DNA of 64,000 nt, taken from Actinomycetes bacterium (lineage in GTDB: Bacteria; Actinomycetota; Acidimicrobiia; Acidimicrobiales; Acidimicrobiaceae). The stretch lies in the NCBI GenBank assembly GCA_021826315.1, contig JAKAZZ010000003.1:20373-84372 (forward strand), given 5' to 3'. How positions within the stretch are numbered: position 1 is the stretch's first letter; the number at the start of each line of letters is the position of its first letter. Below are positions 1 to 9,258 of the stretch, piece by piece. Both the position numbers and the translations under genes were made by a program. Below the pieces are notes generated by a model. The model saw only the letters and a program-made list of their open reading frames with translations. It ran no database searches and was not told the DNA's origin.

Positions 1-404
1 ATAACGCTTGCAAAACCTTCGGCGACTTGGTCGCTTCGCCGCCCTAACCATCGCGCTCTGACGATATCTCCTCCCACCGTCGATGGGAGGAAGTTGCTAG
101 CAAAAAGTCCAACTAATTGAAGTTTAAATAGATCGCTAAATTTATTTTTTACCTTGAGGGCGTTGAGTGCGCCGCTCCACCTAAAAGCGGAAAGTGCGAT
201 GCCAGCCAGGGTCGCTAGAAATGCGATCGTAAGAAGTCCAAAGCCTCGTTGTCCGATTTGTCCGATCCAACCTAGGTGAACTTTGGTCGCTATGGTGAAA
301 AAAGTAATAATTGTGACGACGATACGCAGGTAACTGAAGGCTTTATGGCGATCGAAGTTTTTTGTAGTACCTGCCCTGAAAGCACCAAAGTCTCTTTGCA
401 TCAT
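1..404 (-). CDS. Partial LPG-synthase-TM/UPF0104-family membrane protein (N-terminal part)
   Basis: My own reverse-strand translation gives an open frame from an ATG at 404 to the left edge, so no stop lies in the window and the ORF track misses it. The protein starts MMQRDFGAF, has a hydrophobic segment (VVTIITFFTIATK), a second long one (FGLLTIAFLATLAGIALSAF), and then NFLPSTVGGDIVRARWL. That SNFLPSTVGGDxxR signature is characteristic of the lysylphosphatidylglycerol synthase TM region / UPF0104 family (flippase- or glycolipid-related integral membrane proteins). GAGGG lies 8 nt before the ATG. It is transcribed divergently from tldD. Only about 134 codons are present; substrate cannot be inferred. 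Confidence 0.75.
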   Translation of the reverse strand, partial: MMQRDFGAFRAGTTKNFDRHKAFSYLRIVVTIITFFTIATKVHLGWIGQIGQRGFGLLTIAFLATLAGIALSAFRWSGALNALKVKNKFSDLFKLQLVGLFASNFLPSTVGGDIVRARWLGRRSDQVAEGFASV

Positions 405-620
405 TTGGTTGTCCCTCGGGTTGGTGGTTTCTTGAGATCGTCCGTTCTTGTTAGCTTAGGAAAACTTTCTCAACTTACCATTATATTCCAACTTCAGCTA
501 GTGGAGTTTCGCGGTATCGATACGCGGGTATCTGATAGCTTTTTAGTCGATCAAAAAGTAAGGTCGTTAACCGAGTAGGTTCGACTGTGTATACAAGAAC
601 CACAAAGCAGCGGAGGATTT

Positions 621-2012
621 ATGGTCGACGCAGACGTTGTAGAGCGAGTTTTGCGCGCCGCTCTAGTAAGTGGAGGTGACTTCGCTGAAGTTTTTGTTGA
701 GGAGAAGGCTACCTTTTCCGCAGCACTCGACGATGGAAGTGTTGAGGAGCTATCGTCCGGCGTAGCTCGTGGCGCGGGTATTCGAGTTCGCTTTGGAGAT
801 ACAACTGGCTTCGCCCACACCGCCGACCTTAGTGAGCGAGGCCTCGTACGAGCTGCTGAGGCGGCTTCAGCTGTTGCGCGTCGCAGTTCGTCTCCGTTGG
901 CCACCGTTGCACTTACGTCGCGCTTAGTATCGCCTGTTGATGTCGATTCGATTTTGGGTAGTTCAATTTCTAAAGATCGAAAAGTTGAGTTGCTTTTACG
1001 CCTTGATGCCGCAGCTCGGTCCACAGGAGCCTCAATTCGACAAGTGGGTGCCTCATATGGTGACTCCTTTCGGCGGTTTCTCGTTGCGAACTCCAATGGA
1101 ACGTTCGTAGAGGAAGAGCAGATTAGGACTAGGGTTTCGGTCTCGACTGTGGCCGTTGGCGACACTGGCATGCAGGGAGGTTACGAGACGGTCGCTCGAA
1201 CTATGGGCTTCGAACTCTTGGACGAAGTTGACCTTGAGGAACTCGCCAGAACGGCTGCGAACCGCGCAATAACAAAACTTTCAGCTCGCCCAGCCCCAAG
1301 CGGAAAGCTACCCGTTGTTCTAAATGGACGGGGCGGCGGAGTTCTATTTCACGAAGCCTGTGGCCATGGACTTGAGGCGGACCATATCGCTAAAAATTCT
1401 TCGGTCTACACCGGTAAGGTCGGAGATCAGGTTGCATCGCCACTCGTGACACTGCTCGATGATGGAACTTTTGGCAGGGAGTGGGGAACTTACCGTTATG
1501 ACGATGAAGGTAATCCTGCCAAGAGCAACGTTTTGATAAAAGACGGAGTACTTGTCGACTACATGTGGGATCAAAGCCAATCTGATAGGGCCGCGAGAGG
1601 TTCAAGTGGAAATGGTAGAAGACAAAGTTATGCTCACCTACCGATGGTAAGGATGACAAATACATATCTGACCGCTGGTGAGTCGAACCCTGAAGAGATA
1701 ATTGCCGACACTCAGTACGGAATCTACATCGCTCAATTAGGTGGTGGCCAAGTAAACACCGCTACGGGAGATTTCGTCTTTGGAATGACAGAGGCGTATT
1801 TGATAGAAAATGGCGAGATAACGGCGCCTTTACGTGAGGCAAATCTCATCGGGAACGGGCCAGAGGTTCTACGTAATATAGACGCAGTGGCGGATGACTT
1901 TTCAATAGTTCCAGGTACCTGTGGTAAGGACGGGCAGAGCGTCCCTGTTGGTTGCGGGCAACCGACCCTGCGGATTACTGAGGTAACGATCGGTGGTACC
2001 GCGAATGGATGA
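621..2012 (+). CDS. tldD: TldD, metalloprotease subunit of TldD/TldE
   Basis: 463 aa, usual family length. TldD/TldE form a heterodimeric zinc protease that degrades small unfolded peptides and, in other bacteria, trims modified peptides such as microcins. The zinc motif HEACGH is at residues 244-249 after GRGGGVLF, and the C-terminus holds the conserved CGKDGQSVPVGCGQPTLRI block. The start is ATG 621 with GGAGG 5 nt upstream. The next gene, the non-catalytic partner, starts inside the end of this one, so the two subunits are translationally coupled. No peptide natural-product cluster is adjacent, so the substrate here is unknown. Confidence 0.95.
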   Translation: MVDADVVERVLRAALVSGGDFAEVFVEEKATFSAALDDGSVEELSSGVARGAGIRVRFGDTTGFAHTADLSERGLVRAAEAASAVARRSSSPLATVALTSRLVSPVDVDSILGSSISKDRKVELLLRLDAAARSTGASIRQVGASYGDSFRRFLVANSNGTFVEEEQIRTRVSVSTVAVGDTGMQGGYETVARTMGFELLDEVDLEELARTAANRAITKLSARPAPSGKLPVVLNGRGGGVLFHEACGHGLEADHIAKNSSVYTGKVGDQVASPLVTLLDDGTFGREWGTYRYDDEGNPAKSNVLIKDGVLVDYMWDQSQSDRAARGSSGNGRRQSYAHLPMVRMTNTYLTAGESNPEEIIADTQYGIYIAQLGGGQVNTATGDFVFGMTEAYLIENGEITAPLREANLIGNGPEVLRNIDAVADDFSIVPGTCGKDGQSVPVGCGQPTLRITEVTIGGTANG

Positions 2013-3351
2013 TCTAGTAAAGGCCGCCAAATTTATAACTTCCGCGATGGTCGAAGGCGAGGCGATGGAGGCCTTTATCCTCTCCGAGCGTGAAGTCGCG
2101 ATCCGTATTTATGAACTTGAGATAGAGTCATTGACCACCGCCGAGTCATCGGGTGTTGGTATCAGAGTCGTGCGCGACGGACGAACTGGCATCTCGTACG
2201 CAGGCACATTAGATCGCGATTCCATAGCTAAAGCGATCGAAGAGGCGAGAGACAACTCTCGCTTTGGGACTCCAGACGAGTTTGCAGGAGTCGCTGAACC
2301 TGATGGAGTCGAACCTCCAATGATGTCGTCGCAGTGGTCGCATGAACTTCTTACTACTCCAATGGAAAAAAAGATCGAATTGGCACGCGACCTAGAAAGG
2401 CTTACACGAAGATTCGATAAGCGAATTCGGTCGCTCAACTCGTCTAACTACGGTGAGAGTGCTTTTGCGAGTGCAATAATCAACAGCAATGGAATCGAAC
2501 GCTACAGCGAAGCGACCTACTGCTGGGCCTATGCTCACGCCCTCGCTGGCGAAGGCGATGAAAGCCAGAGTGGGTTTGGAATGAGTGCCGCAAAGAACTT
2601 CGCCGAGATAGACATTGAATTTGCTGCGAACGAGGCTGCATCAAAGGCGACTCGCATGCTAGGAGCGCGAAAGCCCAATTCAATGCGTACCATGGTGATC
2701 TTTGAGCCTGAAGTTTCCCGCTCATTTACCTCCATTGTCGCAGGAACACTGTCTGCTGAGAGGGTACAAAAAGGCAGAAGTCTCTTCGCCAATCGCATTG
2801 GAGAGGGTGTTGCTAGTACCAAGCTCACTCTGGTGGATGACCCAACCGACGAGCGGTTCTTCTCAGCGGTACCAATCGATGACGAAGGTCTCGCTTCTAG
2901 GCGTAACGTCATGATCGAAAATGGTGAGCTAAAAGGGTACTTCTACGACTCATACACCGGCCGTAAAGCTGGTGTACGGTCGACTGGCTCCGGTAATCGG
3001 GGCGGAATTGCTGGATCTAGCGCACCGGGACCACGAGGGTGTTACTTTGAGCCAGGAACGACAAGTCGTGAGGCCCTTATTGAATCCGTGGACTCGGCGA
3101 TTCTTATTCAATCGATCTCGGGCGTCCATTCGGGAGTAAATCCAATAAGTGGCGATTTCTCGGTAGGCGCCGAAGGAGTAGTCATTTCAAAGGGCGAACT
3201 CGGAGAGCCTATCAAGGAGTTCACGATCTCTTCAACGATTCAAAAGATGCTCGGTGACATTCATGAAGTTGCTTCCGACCTAACTTTCCGGCTTGGATCT
3301 GCAGCTGGAATGACATTAGCTATTCAAGACGTAAGCGTAAGTGGCAACTGA
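2005..3351 (+). CDS. tldE: TldE/PmbA, partner subunit of TldD
   Basis: 448 aa from ATG 2005. The ORF track opens at GTG 1993, but ATG 2005 overlaps the tldD stop by 8 nt and gives the typical short N-terminus (MDDLVKAAKF). The protein is homologous to TldD over its length but has no HExxxH zinc motif: the matching place reads VIFEPEVSRSF, as expected for the non-catalytic PmbA/TldE subunit. The late motif VYxxxSGDFSVGAEG-like stretch (HSGVNPISGDFSVGAEG) is also typical. Acts as the cytosolic partner of TldD in one operon. Confidence 0.93.
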   Translation: MDDLVKAAKFITSAMVEGEAMEAFILSEREVAIRIYELEIESLTTAESSGVGIRVVRDGRTGISYAGTLDRDSIAKAIEEARDNSRFGTPDEFAGVAEPDGVEPPMMSSQWSHELLTTPMEKKIELARDLERLTRRFDKRIRSLNSSNYGESAFASAIINSNGIERYSEATYCWAYAHALAGEGDESQSGFGMSAAKNFAEIDIEFAANEAASKATRMLGARKPNSMRTMVIFEPEVSRSFTSIVAGTLSAERVQKGRSLFANRIGEGVASTKLTLVDDPTDERFFSAVPIDDEGLASRRNVMIENGELKGYFYDSYTGRKAGVRSTGSGNRGGIAGSSAPGPRGCYFEPGTTSREALIESVDSAILIQSISGVHSGVNPISGDFSVGAEGVVISKGELGEPIKEFTISSTIQKMLGDIHEVASDLTFRLGSAAGMTLAIQDVSVSGN

Positions 3352-3360
3352 TTATTTCGC

Positions 3361-4023
3361 ATGAAGTTAGACCTCCACACTCACACGTATATGAGCGGTG
3401 ACTCAAGCACGACCTTTGATGAGTATATCGCTGCTCTTGCGCGTAGTGAAATGGACATCGTAGCAGTGACGGATCACTTACGGATCGACGGTGCTCTCCA
3501 ATTGAAACAAAGTCTTCCGGGCAAGGTGATAGTGGGTCAAGAGTTCCGATGTGACCTCGGAGAAGTCATTGGCTTATTTTTGACCGAATCTATACCGCCA
3601 CTCCTCTCTTTCGGCGATGCTGTGCAACGTATCAAGGATCAGGGGGGATTGGTGATGATTCCTCACCCCAACGACCTCGTGCGTGTCTCGATTAACCTCG
3701 AAGATGTTGAGACCTTTGCCTCTCAGGGGTTGATAGACATCATTGAAATTGGCAACTCTAAGTCAAAGCCCGATGGAGTCTGTGAAGGGGCCCTTCATTT
3801 CGCTGAGGTTTTTTCGATTGCAGCAGTTTCGAACTCTGATTCTCACGTTGAAGAGGCGATAGGATCTTCTTTTACCGAAACGACATCCGCGGTCGACTGT
3901 GGCGATCCAACGTCACTCTTGGAGGCGTTGAAGGGTTCATTTACCAAAATCTCATACTTTGATCCCCCGCGAAGGTGGAAAAGTAGGGTAGTGCCCTCTA
4001 GCACAAATTCTTCATTTAAGTGA
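3361..4023 (+). CDS. PHP-domain metal-dependent phosphoesterase-like protein
   Basis: 220 aa. Starts 9 nt after tldE, so very probably in the same operon. It has the PHP-domain metal ligands in order: LHTHTYMSGD near the N-terminus, AVTDHL around residue 40, MIPHPND about residue 100, and SNSDSHVEEAIG near residue 160. PHP proteins hydrolyse phosphate esters using two or three divalent metals; small stand-alone members include nucleotide 3',5'-phosphatases and histidinol-phosphatase-like enzymes. Substrate is not readable from sequence. The link to TldDE is by position only. Confidence 0.8.
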   Translation: MKLDLHTHTYMSGDSSTTFDEYIAALARSEMDIVAVTDHLRIDGALQLKQSLPGKVIVGQEFRCDLGEVIGLFLTESIPPLLSFGDAVQRIKDQGGLVMIPHPNDLVRVSINLEDVETFASQGLIDIIEIGNSKSKPDGVCEGALHFAEVFSIAAVSNSDSHVEEAIGSSFTETTSAVDCGDPTSLLEALKGSFTKISYFDPPRRWKSRVVPSSTNSSFK

Positions 4024-4062
4024 GTTTGAGTTACATTTTTGTTTCTAAAGAACGATTTTAAG

Positions 4063-4094
4063 ACAGTTCAGCGTTAGCGTTTTTAACGAACTGT
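4063..4094. promoter_or_regulatory. Inverted repeat upstream of ndh (terminator or operator)
   Basis: ACAGTTC (4063-4069) and GAACTGT (4088-4094) are perfect 7-bp arms; an inner GTTA/TAAC pair extends the potential hairpin. It lies 40 nt after the PHP gene stop and about 100 nt before the ndh start, with no run of T right after it. It may end the tldD operon or act as an operator for ndh. Confidence 0.4.
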
Positions 4095-4193
4095 GTTGCA
4101 CGGGTCGTTGGGTGTCATTTACGCTCAATGCGAGCTATGCAATTGCAGACCTCTTGAATTTGTGTAACAAAACGATATGAGTGAGGTAATGAC

Positions 4194-5426
4194 GTGGCAA
4201 AAGTAGTAATTGTAGGTGCGGGATTTGCCGGATTAGCGGCGATGAGTACCCTCTCAGATGCCGGAGTCGATGTGACATTGGTCGACCGTCACAACTTTGC
4301 GACTTTTCAACCACTTCTATATCAAGTCGCAACTGCGGGGCTCAATCCAGGAGACGTCGCTTTTCCAGTGCGAACCCTACTTAGAAAGCGTAAGGGAGTA
4401 ACTTTCAGGCAGGGCATCCTAAGCGGAATTGATTCGGCGGCCAATGAAATTGCCTTAGTTGATGGTGGTCGGATTCCTTACGACTACCTCATTCTTGCTA
4501 TGGGAGCTACAACCAATTTCTTTAATGTTCCTGGAGCAGAAGAGAATTGCCATGCGATCTACACCCTCGATGAGGCCCTAGCGGTTCGTAATAAGGTTTT
4601 CTCCCTCTTTGAGAGGGCAGCTTCTAGGGGTCCGCGCGATAATACCCTCACGACTGTTGTCATCGGCGGAGGAGCTACAGGCGTTGAAATGGCTGGGGCA
4701 CTTGCCGAATTGAAGCTTCGCGCTTTTCGCACTGACTATCCAGCGCTAGATCCTGCCCAAGCAAGAGTCATTCTTATTGAGGCCCAAGACCGTCTATTAG
4801 GAGCTTTTTCTCCGGAGCTTTCCAAGTATGCCTCGGCGGAACTCAAAGGCAGGGGAGTTGAAGTATATCTAAATACCGTAGTTGAAGGCGTTACTCCAGA
4901 AGGGGTGCAACTCAAGGGCGGCAATTTTATCGATTCGCACCTGGTCATTTGGAGTGCAGGCGTAGGGGTGTCAAAGCAATTTGCGGAGCTTGGTTTGCCC
5001 CAGCATCGAAATGGTCGTTTTGAAGTCGGTGGCGATCTAAGAGTAAAAGGTCACGACAACATCTTTGCAGTTGGCGACGTTGCCGGCGGCATCTTAAGCG
5101 AAGGACAGCTCTTGCCTCAGTTGGCACAACCGGCTATCCAGACTGGAAGTTGCGCCGCTGAAAGCATAAAGTCCCTTATCAGCGGTGGTGCTACTAAGAC
5201 CTTTCACTACAAAGATAAGGGGACTATGGCAACCATCGGGCGTAATGCTGCGGTGGCAGAATTGACTGGTGGAATGAAACTCACAGGCACGACGGCTTGG
5301 GTAGCTTGGCTTGCCTTGCACCTTATGACCCTTTTGGGAGTGCGCAATCGACTGTCAGTTCTGCTTAACTGGTCATGGCACTACATCTCCTGGGGTCGAG
5401 GACCTCGAGTAATCCTCGGAGGGTAA
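4194..5426 (+). CDS. ndh: Type II NADH:quinone oxidoreductase (NDH-2)
   Basis: 410 aa from GTG 4194, with GAGG 9 nt upstream. Single-subunit, non-proton-pumping enzyme that passes electrons from NADH to membrane quinone via FAD. The FAD-binding motif VGAGFAGLAA is at the N-terminus, the quinone/FAD region motif FQPLLYQVATAGL at residues about 42-54, the second dinucleotide motif IGGGATGVEMAGAL near 160, and the FAD-contact stretch FAVGDVAGG near 290. The C-terminal 70 residues carry hydrophobic/amphipathic stretches (WLALHLMTLLGV) suited to membrane anchoring. Convergent with fmdB, whose stop is 2 nt away. Confidence 0.92.
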   Translation: MAKVVIVGAGFAGLAAMSTLSDAGVDVTLVDRHNFATFQPLLYQVATAGLNPGDVAFPVRTLLRKRKGVTFRQGILSGIDSAANEIALVDGGRIPYDYLILAMGATTNFFNVPGAEENCHAIYTLDEALAVRNKVFSLFERAASRGPRDNTLTTVVIGGGATGVEMAGALAELKLRAFRTDYPALDPAQARVILIEAQDRLLGAFSPELSKYASAELKGRGVEVYLNTVVEGVTPEGVQLKGGNFIDSHLVIWSAGVGVSKQFAELGLPQHRNGRFEVGGDLRVKGHDNIFAVGDVAGGILSEGQLLPQLAQPAIQTGSCAAESIKSLISGGATKTFHYKDKGTMATIGRNAAVAELTGGMKLTGTTAWVAWLALHLMTLLGVRNRLSVLLNWSWHYISWGRGPRVILGG

Positions 5427-5427
5427 G

Positions 5428-5742
5428 TTAACCAGCGGCAGGCGTTGGAGTAGCGGCTGGGGTTGTCGATGCGGGGGCCTCAGTTGCAGGTTTAGCCGTT
5501 TCGCTTGGAGCAGCTGGAGCGGATTCTGCGGTTGTGCTCGTAGGCGTTACAGTCGACGTAGATGACGACCTCGAATCGGTTTTATAAAAGCCACTTCCCT
5601 TGAAGGTTATGCCTATATTTCCGAAGACCTTTCTTAGTTCGCCGCCGCATTTTTCGCATATGGTAAGAGGATCATCTGAGAAGCTCTGTTGTACCTCGAA
5701 GTTGTAAGAACACGACTTACATATGTACTCGTAACGAGGCAT
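5428..5742 (-). CDS. FmdB-family zinc-ribbon protein
   Basis: 104 aa. The first 55 residues are a FmdB/CxxC regulatory zinc ribbon: Cys8-x2-Cys11 and Cys29-x2-Cys32 in MPRYEYICKSC and ICEKCGGELRK, followed by the conserved FKGSGFYKTD. The remaining ~45 residues are low-complexity Thr/Ser/Ala/Pro, typical of actinobacterial members. Function of the family is not firmly established; some members are tied to regulation of formamidase/amidase genes. Own promoter region lies between it and galU. Confidence 0.85.
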   Translation of the reverse strand: MPRYEYICKSCSYNFEVQQSFSDDPLTICEKCGGELRKVFGNIGITFKGSGFYKTDSRSSSTSTVTPTSTTAESAPAAPSETAKPATEAPASTTPAATPTPAAG

Positions 5743-5955
5743 GGTAACTCCTAGTTTTTAGCACTCAATACTTTCGACTGCTAATTTTACCACCGCTAAC
5801 GTTGAGAGTGTGCATGCGATTAGGTCAGTGGCAGTATGTCTGTGCCGCTAAATGAAAAAACTAATGATTTATTAATCCAAAGATTGGCTCAGCGATAGGA
5901 AATGAGTGTTGAATTGTAGTAACGAGTGTGGACTCAAGAGCCGGAGGTCTTTCAG

Positions 5956-6903
5956 GTGAATAAGGTAAGAAAAGCGGTCATACCTGCTGCTGGATTGGGT
6001 ACCCGATTTCTCCCCGCCACTAAAGCACAGCCGAAGGAGATGCTGCCGGTGGTCGATAAGCCGGCCATTCAATACGTTGTAGAAGAGGCTATCGCGGCAG
6101 GTCTTGACGACATCTTGATAGTCACCGGTAGGTCAAAAAGATCAATCGAAGACCACTTCGACAGGTCCTTTGAGTTGGAACACTATTTGATCAACGGAAA
6201 CAAAGAGGCAGAACTCGAAGAGATTCGAGCCATTAGCAGGCTTGCTGAGATACATTATGTTCGCCAAGGGGAACCTAAAGGCCTAGGTCATGCAGTGGCT
6301 GCGGCGAAGTCCCATGTTGGAAATGAGCCGTTCGTGGTACTGCTCGCCGATGACGTTGCAGTTTCGCACTCGACTCTACTTCCTGACATGCTAGATCAGT
6401 ATTACCGTAACGGTCGATCCGTGATTGCAGTACGTGAGGTCCCGCTGAGTGAAATTCACCTTTATGGATGTGTCGATCCCGAATACATCTCTCCCACTTT
6501 CGCGAGAGTTTCGCGGATCATTGAAAAGCCGTCGATTGGAGAGGCTCCTTCAAACTTGGCGGTAACCGGTCGATATATCTTTACTCCCGAGATATTTGAG
6601 GCTATTGAGAGGACGTCCGTCGGTAAAAACAGCGAGATTCAACTCACCGATGCCATCTCCCTACTTCTAGAAAAGCAAGCAATTTTTGCCTTGGTGACAA
6701 ATGAAGTTCGCTATGACATTGGTAACAAAATCGACTTTTTGAGAGCAACCGTAGAGACCGCTCTCAATCGAGAAGATCTTGGGGCAGTATTTCGTGAGGT
6801 TTTAGCCGAAATTGTTTTGGCCGATGAGCGTTTGGCCAAATTGTGTGCGACTGGGTTGCGTGAGGCAAGCGATGTCGATGGATTTACTCCACATTCGAGG
6901 TAG
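5956..6903 (+). CDS. galU: UTP-glucose-1-phosphate uridylyltransferase
   Basis: 315 aa from GTG 5956, which has GGAGG 8 nt upstream; the longer start in the ORF track (GTG 5926) has no ribosome site. Makes UDP-glucose from UTP and glucose-1-phosphate for cell-envelope glycans. The nucleotidyltransferase signature AAGLGTRFLPATKAQPKEML is at the N-terminus; VVLLADDV, the EKP motif (RIIEKPSIGEAP) and NSEIQLTDAI follow in the usual order. The moeA gene follows directly, so galU and the molybdopterin genes may be cotranscribed. Confidence 0.93.
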   Translation: MNKVRKAVIPAAGLGTRFLPATKAQPKEMLPVVDKPAIQYVVEEAIAAGLDDILIVTGRSKRSIEDHFDRSFELEHYLINGNKEAELEEIRAISRLAEIHYVRQGEPKGLGHAVAAAKSHVGNEPFVVLLADDVAVSHSTLLPDMLDQYYRNGRSVIAVREVPLSEIHLYGCVDPEYISPTFARVSRIIEKPSIGEAPSNLAVTGRYIFTPEIFEAIERTSVGKNSEIQLTDAISLLLEKQAIFALVTNEVRYDIGNKIDFLRATVETALNREDLGAVFREVLAEIVLADERLAKLCATGLREASDVDGFTPHSR

Positions 6904-6954
6904 TTGAATATTTCGACTTCGCTACTTTGGCGAGATCGCTTAAGATCTAGATAT

Positions 6955-8181
6955 ATGATTTCTCTTTCTGAAGCTCAGGAGTTTGTCCTTTCAAAGGTCG
7001 AACGAAAGCGAGCCATAGCAACACCAATTGGTAAGGCACTCGGCCTAGTGGCCTCTGGTGATGTGGTCTCGAATATAAACATTCCTCCATTCGATAACAC
7101 GGCGGTCGATGGATTTGCTGTTGATTCGCACGCGCTCGATCTGATAACGCGAGATGGCGCTGTTACATTGACTGTCATAGGCACAGTCGCTGCTGGCGAC
7201 GGGGTCTCGAGAGAGATACCACAGGGGGGTACCTTTCGAATTATGACTGGCGCTAGAACGCCCTCTAATACCGCAGCGGTTGTAATGGTCGAAGACTCAG
7301 CTGAGGTCGAAGGAGACAAAGTTCGCCTTGAAGGGTCGCTCGCGTCTGGAAGTAATATCCGTCGAAGAGGATCTGACATTGGCGTAGGCGACGTCGTTGT
7401 TCCAGAAGGAACGATTCTGAACGCAAGCCACATCGGAACACTTGCTTCTATAGGTCTCGTAAGGGTTCCAGTTTTCCGCCGTCTTCGCGTTGGAGTTTTG
7501 TCCACCGGTGATGAGTTAAAAGATGGTGGCGAGGAGCTAATGGAGGGCCAGATTTATGACTCCAATCGCTATAGCCTCATAGCGGCGCTTTCACAGTCGG
7601 GCGTTGAAGTTGTGGATTTAGGGATCATCGGTGATGACGCAGATCTGATCAGAGAGGCATTAGCTAAGGCCGCGAACGAATTTGACGCTATTGCTACTTC
7701 GGGGGGAGTAAGCGTTGGTGACTTTGACTTTACCAAGGCGATCGTCCAAGAGCTCTCCCTGGGCAACGCTCGGTGGATGCAGATTGCAATAAGGCCGGCA
7801 AAGCCTTTCGCATTTGGAGTTCTAAATGGTGCCGCATTTTTTGGGCTGCCGGGCAACCCGGTCTCTGCATTGGTTAGCTTTGAACTGTTGATGAAGCCAG
7901 CGCTGGCAAAGATGGCGGGTAAATCCCGACAGATGCCTCAATTTATAGGTGCCGTAGCGCAATATAGTTATAAAAGATCGATAGATGGAAAGACTCACTA
8001 CATTCGAGGTGTTATAAGTATCAATGACGATCAGATGACGGTAACGCCATTGCCGAAGCAGTCGTCACACAACTTGAATGAAATGTCGCAATCGAACTGC
8101 CTTATTGAAGTTCCTGATTCGGAAGGGTTCGAAGCAGGCGAAACAGTGCGTGTTCTCCTGAACTCAAGTGTTTGGATGTAA
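6955..8181 (+). CDS. moeA: Molybdopterin molybdenumtransferase MoeA
   Basis: 408 aa from ATG 6955 (MISLSEAQEFV), which matches the usual MoeA N-terminus; the track's TTG 6904 start abuts the galU stop and would add 17 unusual residues, though it has GAGG close by. MoeA inserts molybdate into adenylylated molybdopterin. Family motifs seen: PPFDNTAVDGFAV, RIMTGARTP, STGDELKDGGEEL, TSGGVSVGDFDF and FFGLPGNPVSALVSFELL. Its 3' end overlaps the upstream region of moaA. Absence of the rest of the pathway (moaE, moaD, mog) only means it lies elsewhere. Confidence 0.93.
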   Translation: MISLSEAQEFVLSKVERKRAIATPIGKALGLVASGDVVSNINIPPFDNTAVDGFAVDSHALDLITRDGAVTLTVIGTVAAGDGVSREIPQGGTFRIMTGARTPSNTAAVVMVEDSAEVEGDKVRLEGSLASGSNIRRRGSDIGVGDVVVPEGTILNASHIGTLASIGLVRVPVFRRLRVGVLSTGDELKDGGEELMEGQIYDSNRYSLIAALSQSGVEVVDLGIIGDDADLIREALAKAANEFDAIATSGGVSVGDFDFTKAIVQELSLGNARWMQIAIRPAKPFAFGVLNGAAFFGLPGNPVSALVSFELLMKPALAKMAGKSRQMPQFIGAVAQYSYKRSIDGKTHYIRGVISINDDQMTVTPLPKQSSHNLNEMSQSNCLIEVPDSEGFEAGETVRVLLNSSVWM

Positions 8182-8213
8182 GCTTTAGGCGCCTCTGTTA
8201 CAGAAGCCATTGG

Positions 8214-9218
8214 ATGGTCTTGATGGAATTAGTAGACAATTATGGACGAAGAGTTCGCGATCTGCGAATCTCTATAACCGACAGGTGCAACTTTAGGTGT
8301 CAATATTGCATGCCCGCTGAGGGGATGCAATGGGTTCCGAGGGACGAGATACTGTCGTTCGAAGAGATCGAGAGATTAGCTCGCTTGGTAGTCGATCGGT
8401 ACGACTTTACCGGAATACGATTGACGGGCGGTGAACCGACGATGCGGTCGCAACTCGTACGGTTAGTCGAGAGGCTAGCGTCGATACGACGTCATAACGG
8501 CGAGGCTATCGACCTAGCAATGACCACGAATGGAGCGACTCTATCTCATCAAGCAAATGATCTAAAGGCTGCTGGCCTCGGACGACTGAATATTTCGCTC
8601 GATACCTTGAGTCGTGATCGTTTCGCTGAGATGACTCGGCGCGATCAATTTGACAAAGTGATTGAGGGAATTAGAGCTGCTCAAGCAGCGGGTTTTTCGA
8701 AGTTGAAGATTAACACAGTCGTCATGAGGGGTCATAATGACGGCGAGATTTTGGACTTCATTGAGTTTGGTAGAAAAAATCTTCTGAATATTAGGTTTAT
8801 TGAGTTCATGCCACTTGATGGCGATGACATTTGGAATAACGATCTTGTAGTTCCGTCTGATGAGATTGTGGATCAGATCTCCGCAAACTACGAGCTCGTC
8901 CAGATCGACAACGGATCTGATCCTGCTTCGAGGTACGTCTTTGCCGACATGGATTTGGAGTTTGGAGTAATTCCAACTGTGACCAAGCCGTTCTGCGAGT
9001 CCTGTGATCGAATCCGGTTGACGGCTGAAGGACAACTTCGAAATTGCCTCTTCTCGGTAGAAGAGTATGACCTAAGAAAGCTACTTCGTAATGAAGGTAG
9101 CGATGAAGAGATACTCGCCGTGATCGAACGAGCGGTCGGGGATAAATGGCGTGGCCACTCTATTGGAAACGTCAATTTTCTAAGACCTAAGAGAAGTATG
9201 AGCCAGATTGGCGGCTAA
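8214..9218 (+). CDS. moaA: GTP 3',8-cyclase MoaA
   Basis: 334 aa from ATG 8214 (another ATG lies at 8223; the track's ATG 8172 adds an atypical leader overlapping moeA). Radical-SAM enzyme that with MoaC turns GTP into cyclic pyranopterin monophosphate, the first step of molybdenum cofactor synthesis. The SAM-type cluster motif CNFRCQYC is near the N-terminus, the GGEPTMR SAM-binding motif follows, and the second 4Fe-4S cluster ligands are in CESCDRIRLTAEGQLRNCLF. The usual C-terminal GG tail is visible as MSQIGG. Confidence 0.95.
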   Translation: MVLMELVDNYGRRVRDLRISITDRCNFRCQYCMPAEGMQWVPRDEILSFEEIERLARLVVDRYDFTGIRLTGGEPTMRSQLVRLVERLASIRRHNGEAIDLAMTTNGATLSHQANDLKAAGLGRLNISLDTLSRDRFAEMTRRDQFDKVIEGIRAAQAAGFSKLKINTVVMRGHNDGEILDFIEFGRKNLLNIRFIEFMPLDGDDIWNNDLVVPSDEIVDQISANYELVQIDNGSDPASRYVFADMDLEFGVIPTVTKPFCESCDRIRLTAEGQLRNCLFSVEEYDLRKLLRNEGSDEEILAVIERAVGDKWRGHSIGNVNFLRPKRSMSQIGG

Positions 9219-9235
9219 AGGTTACTTTTAGCCGC
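9211..9235 (+). terminator. Hairpin at moaA stop
   Basis: GCGGCTAAA and TTTAGCCGC form a perfect 9-bp stem with a 7-nt loop, overlapping the moaA stop codon and followed by ATTTAT. It could attenuate or end transcription between moaA and moaC, or only protect the 3' end; the T-run is weak. Confidence 0.5.
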
Positions 9236-9258
9236 ATTTATCATCTAGTGTTTAAGTT

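Noticed and set aside
276-578. 100-aa plus-strand ORF at the left end
   Set aside because: Overlaps the minus-strand LPG-synthase-TM frame, has no ribosome site and random composition.
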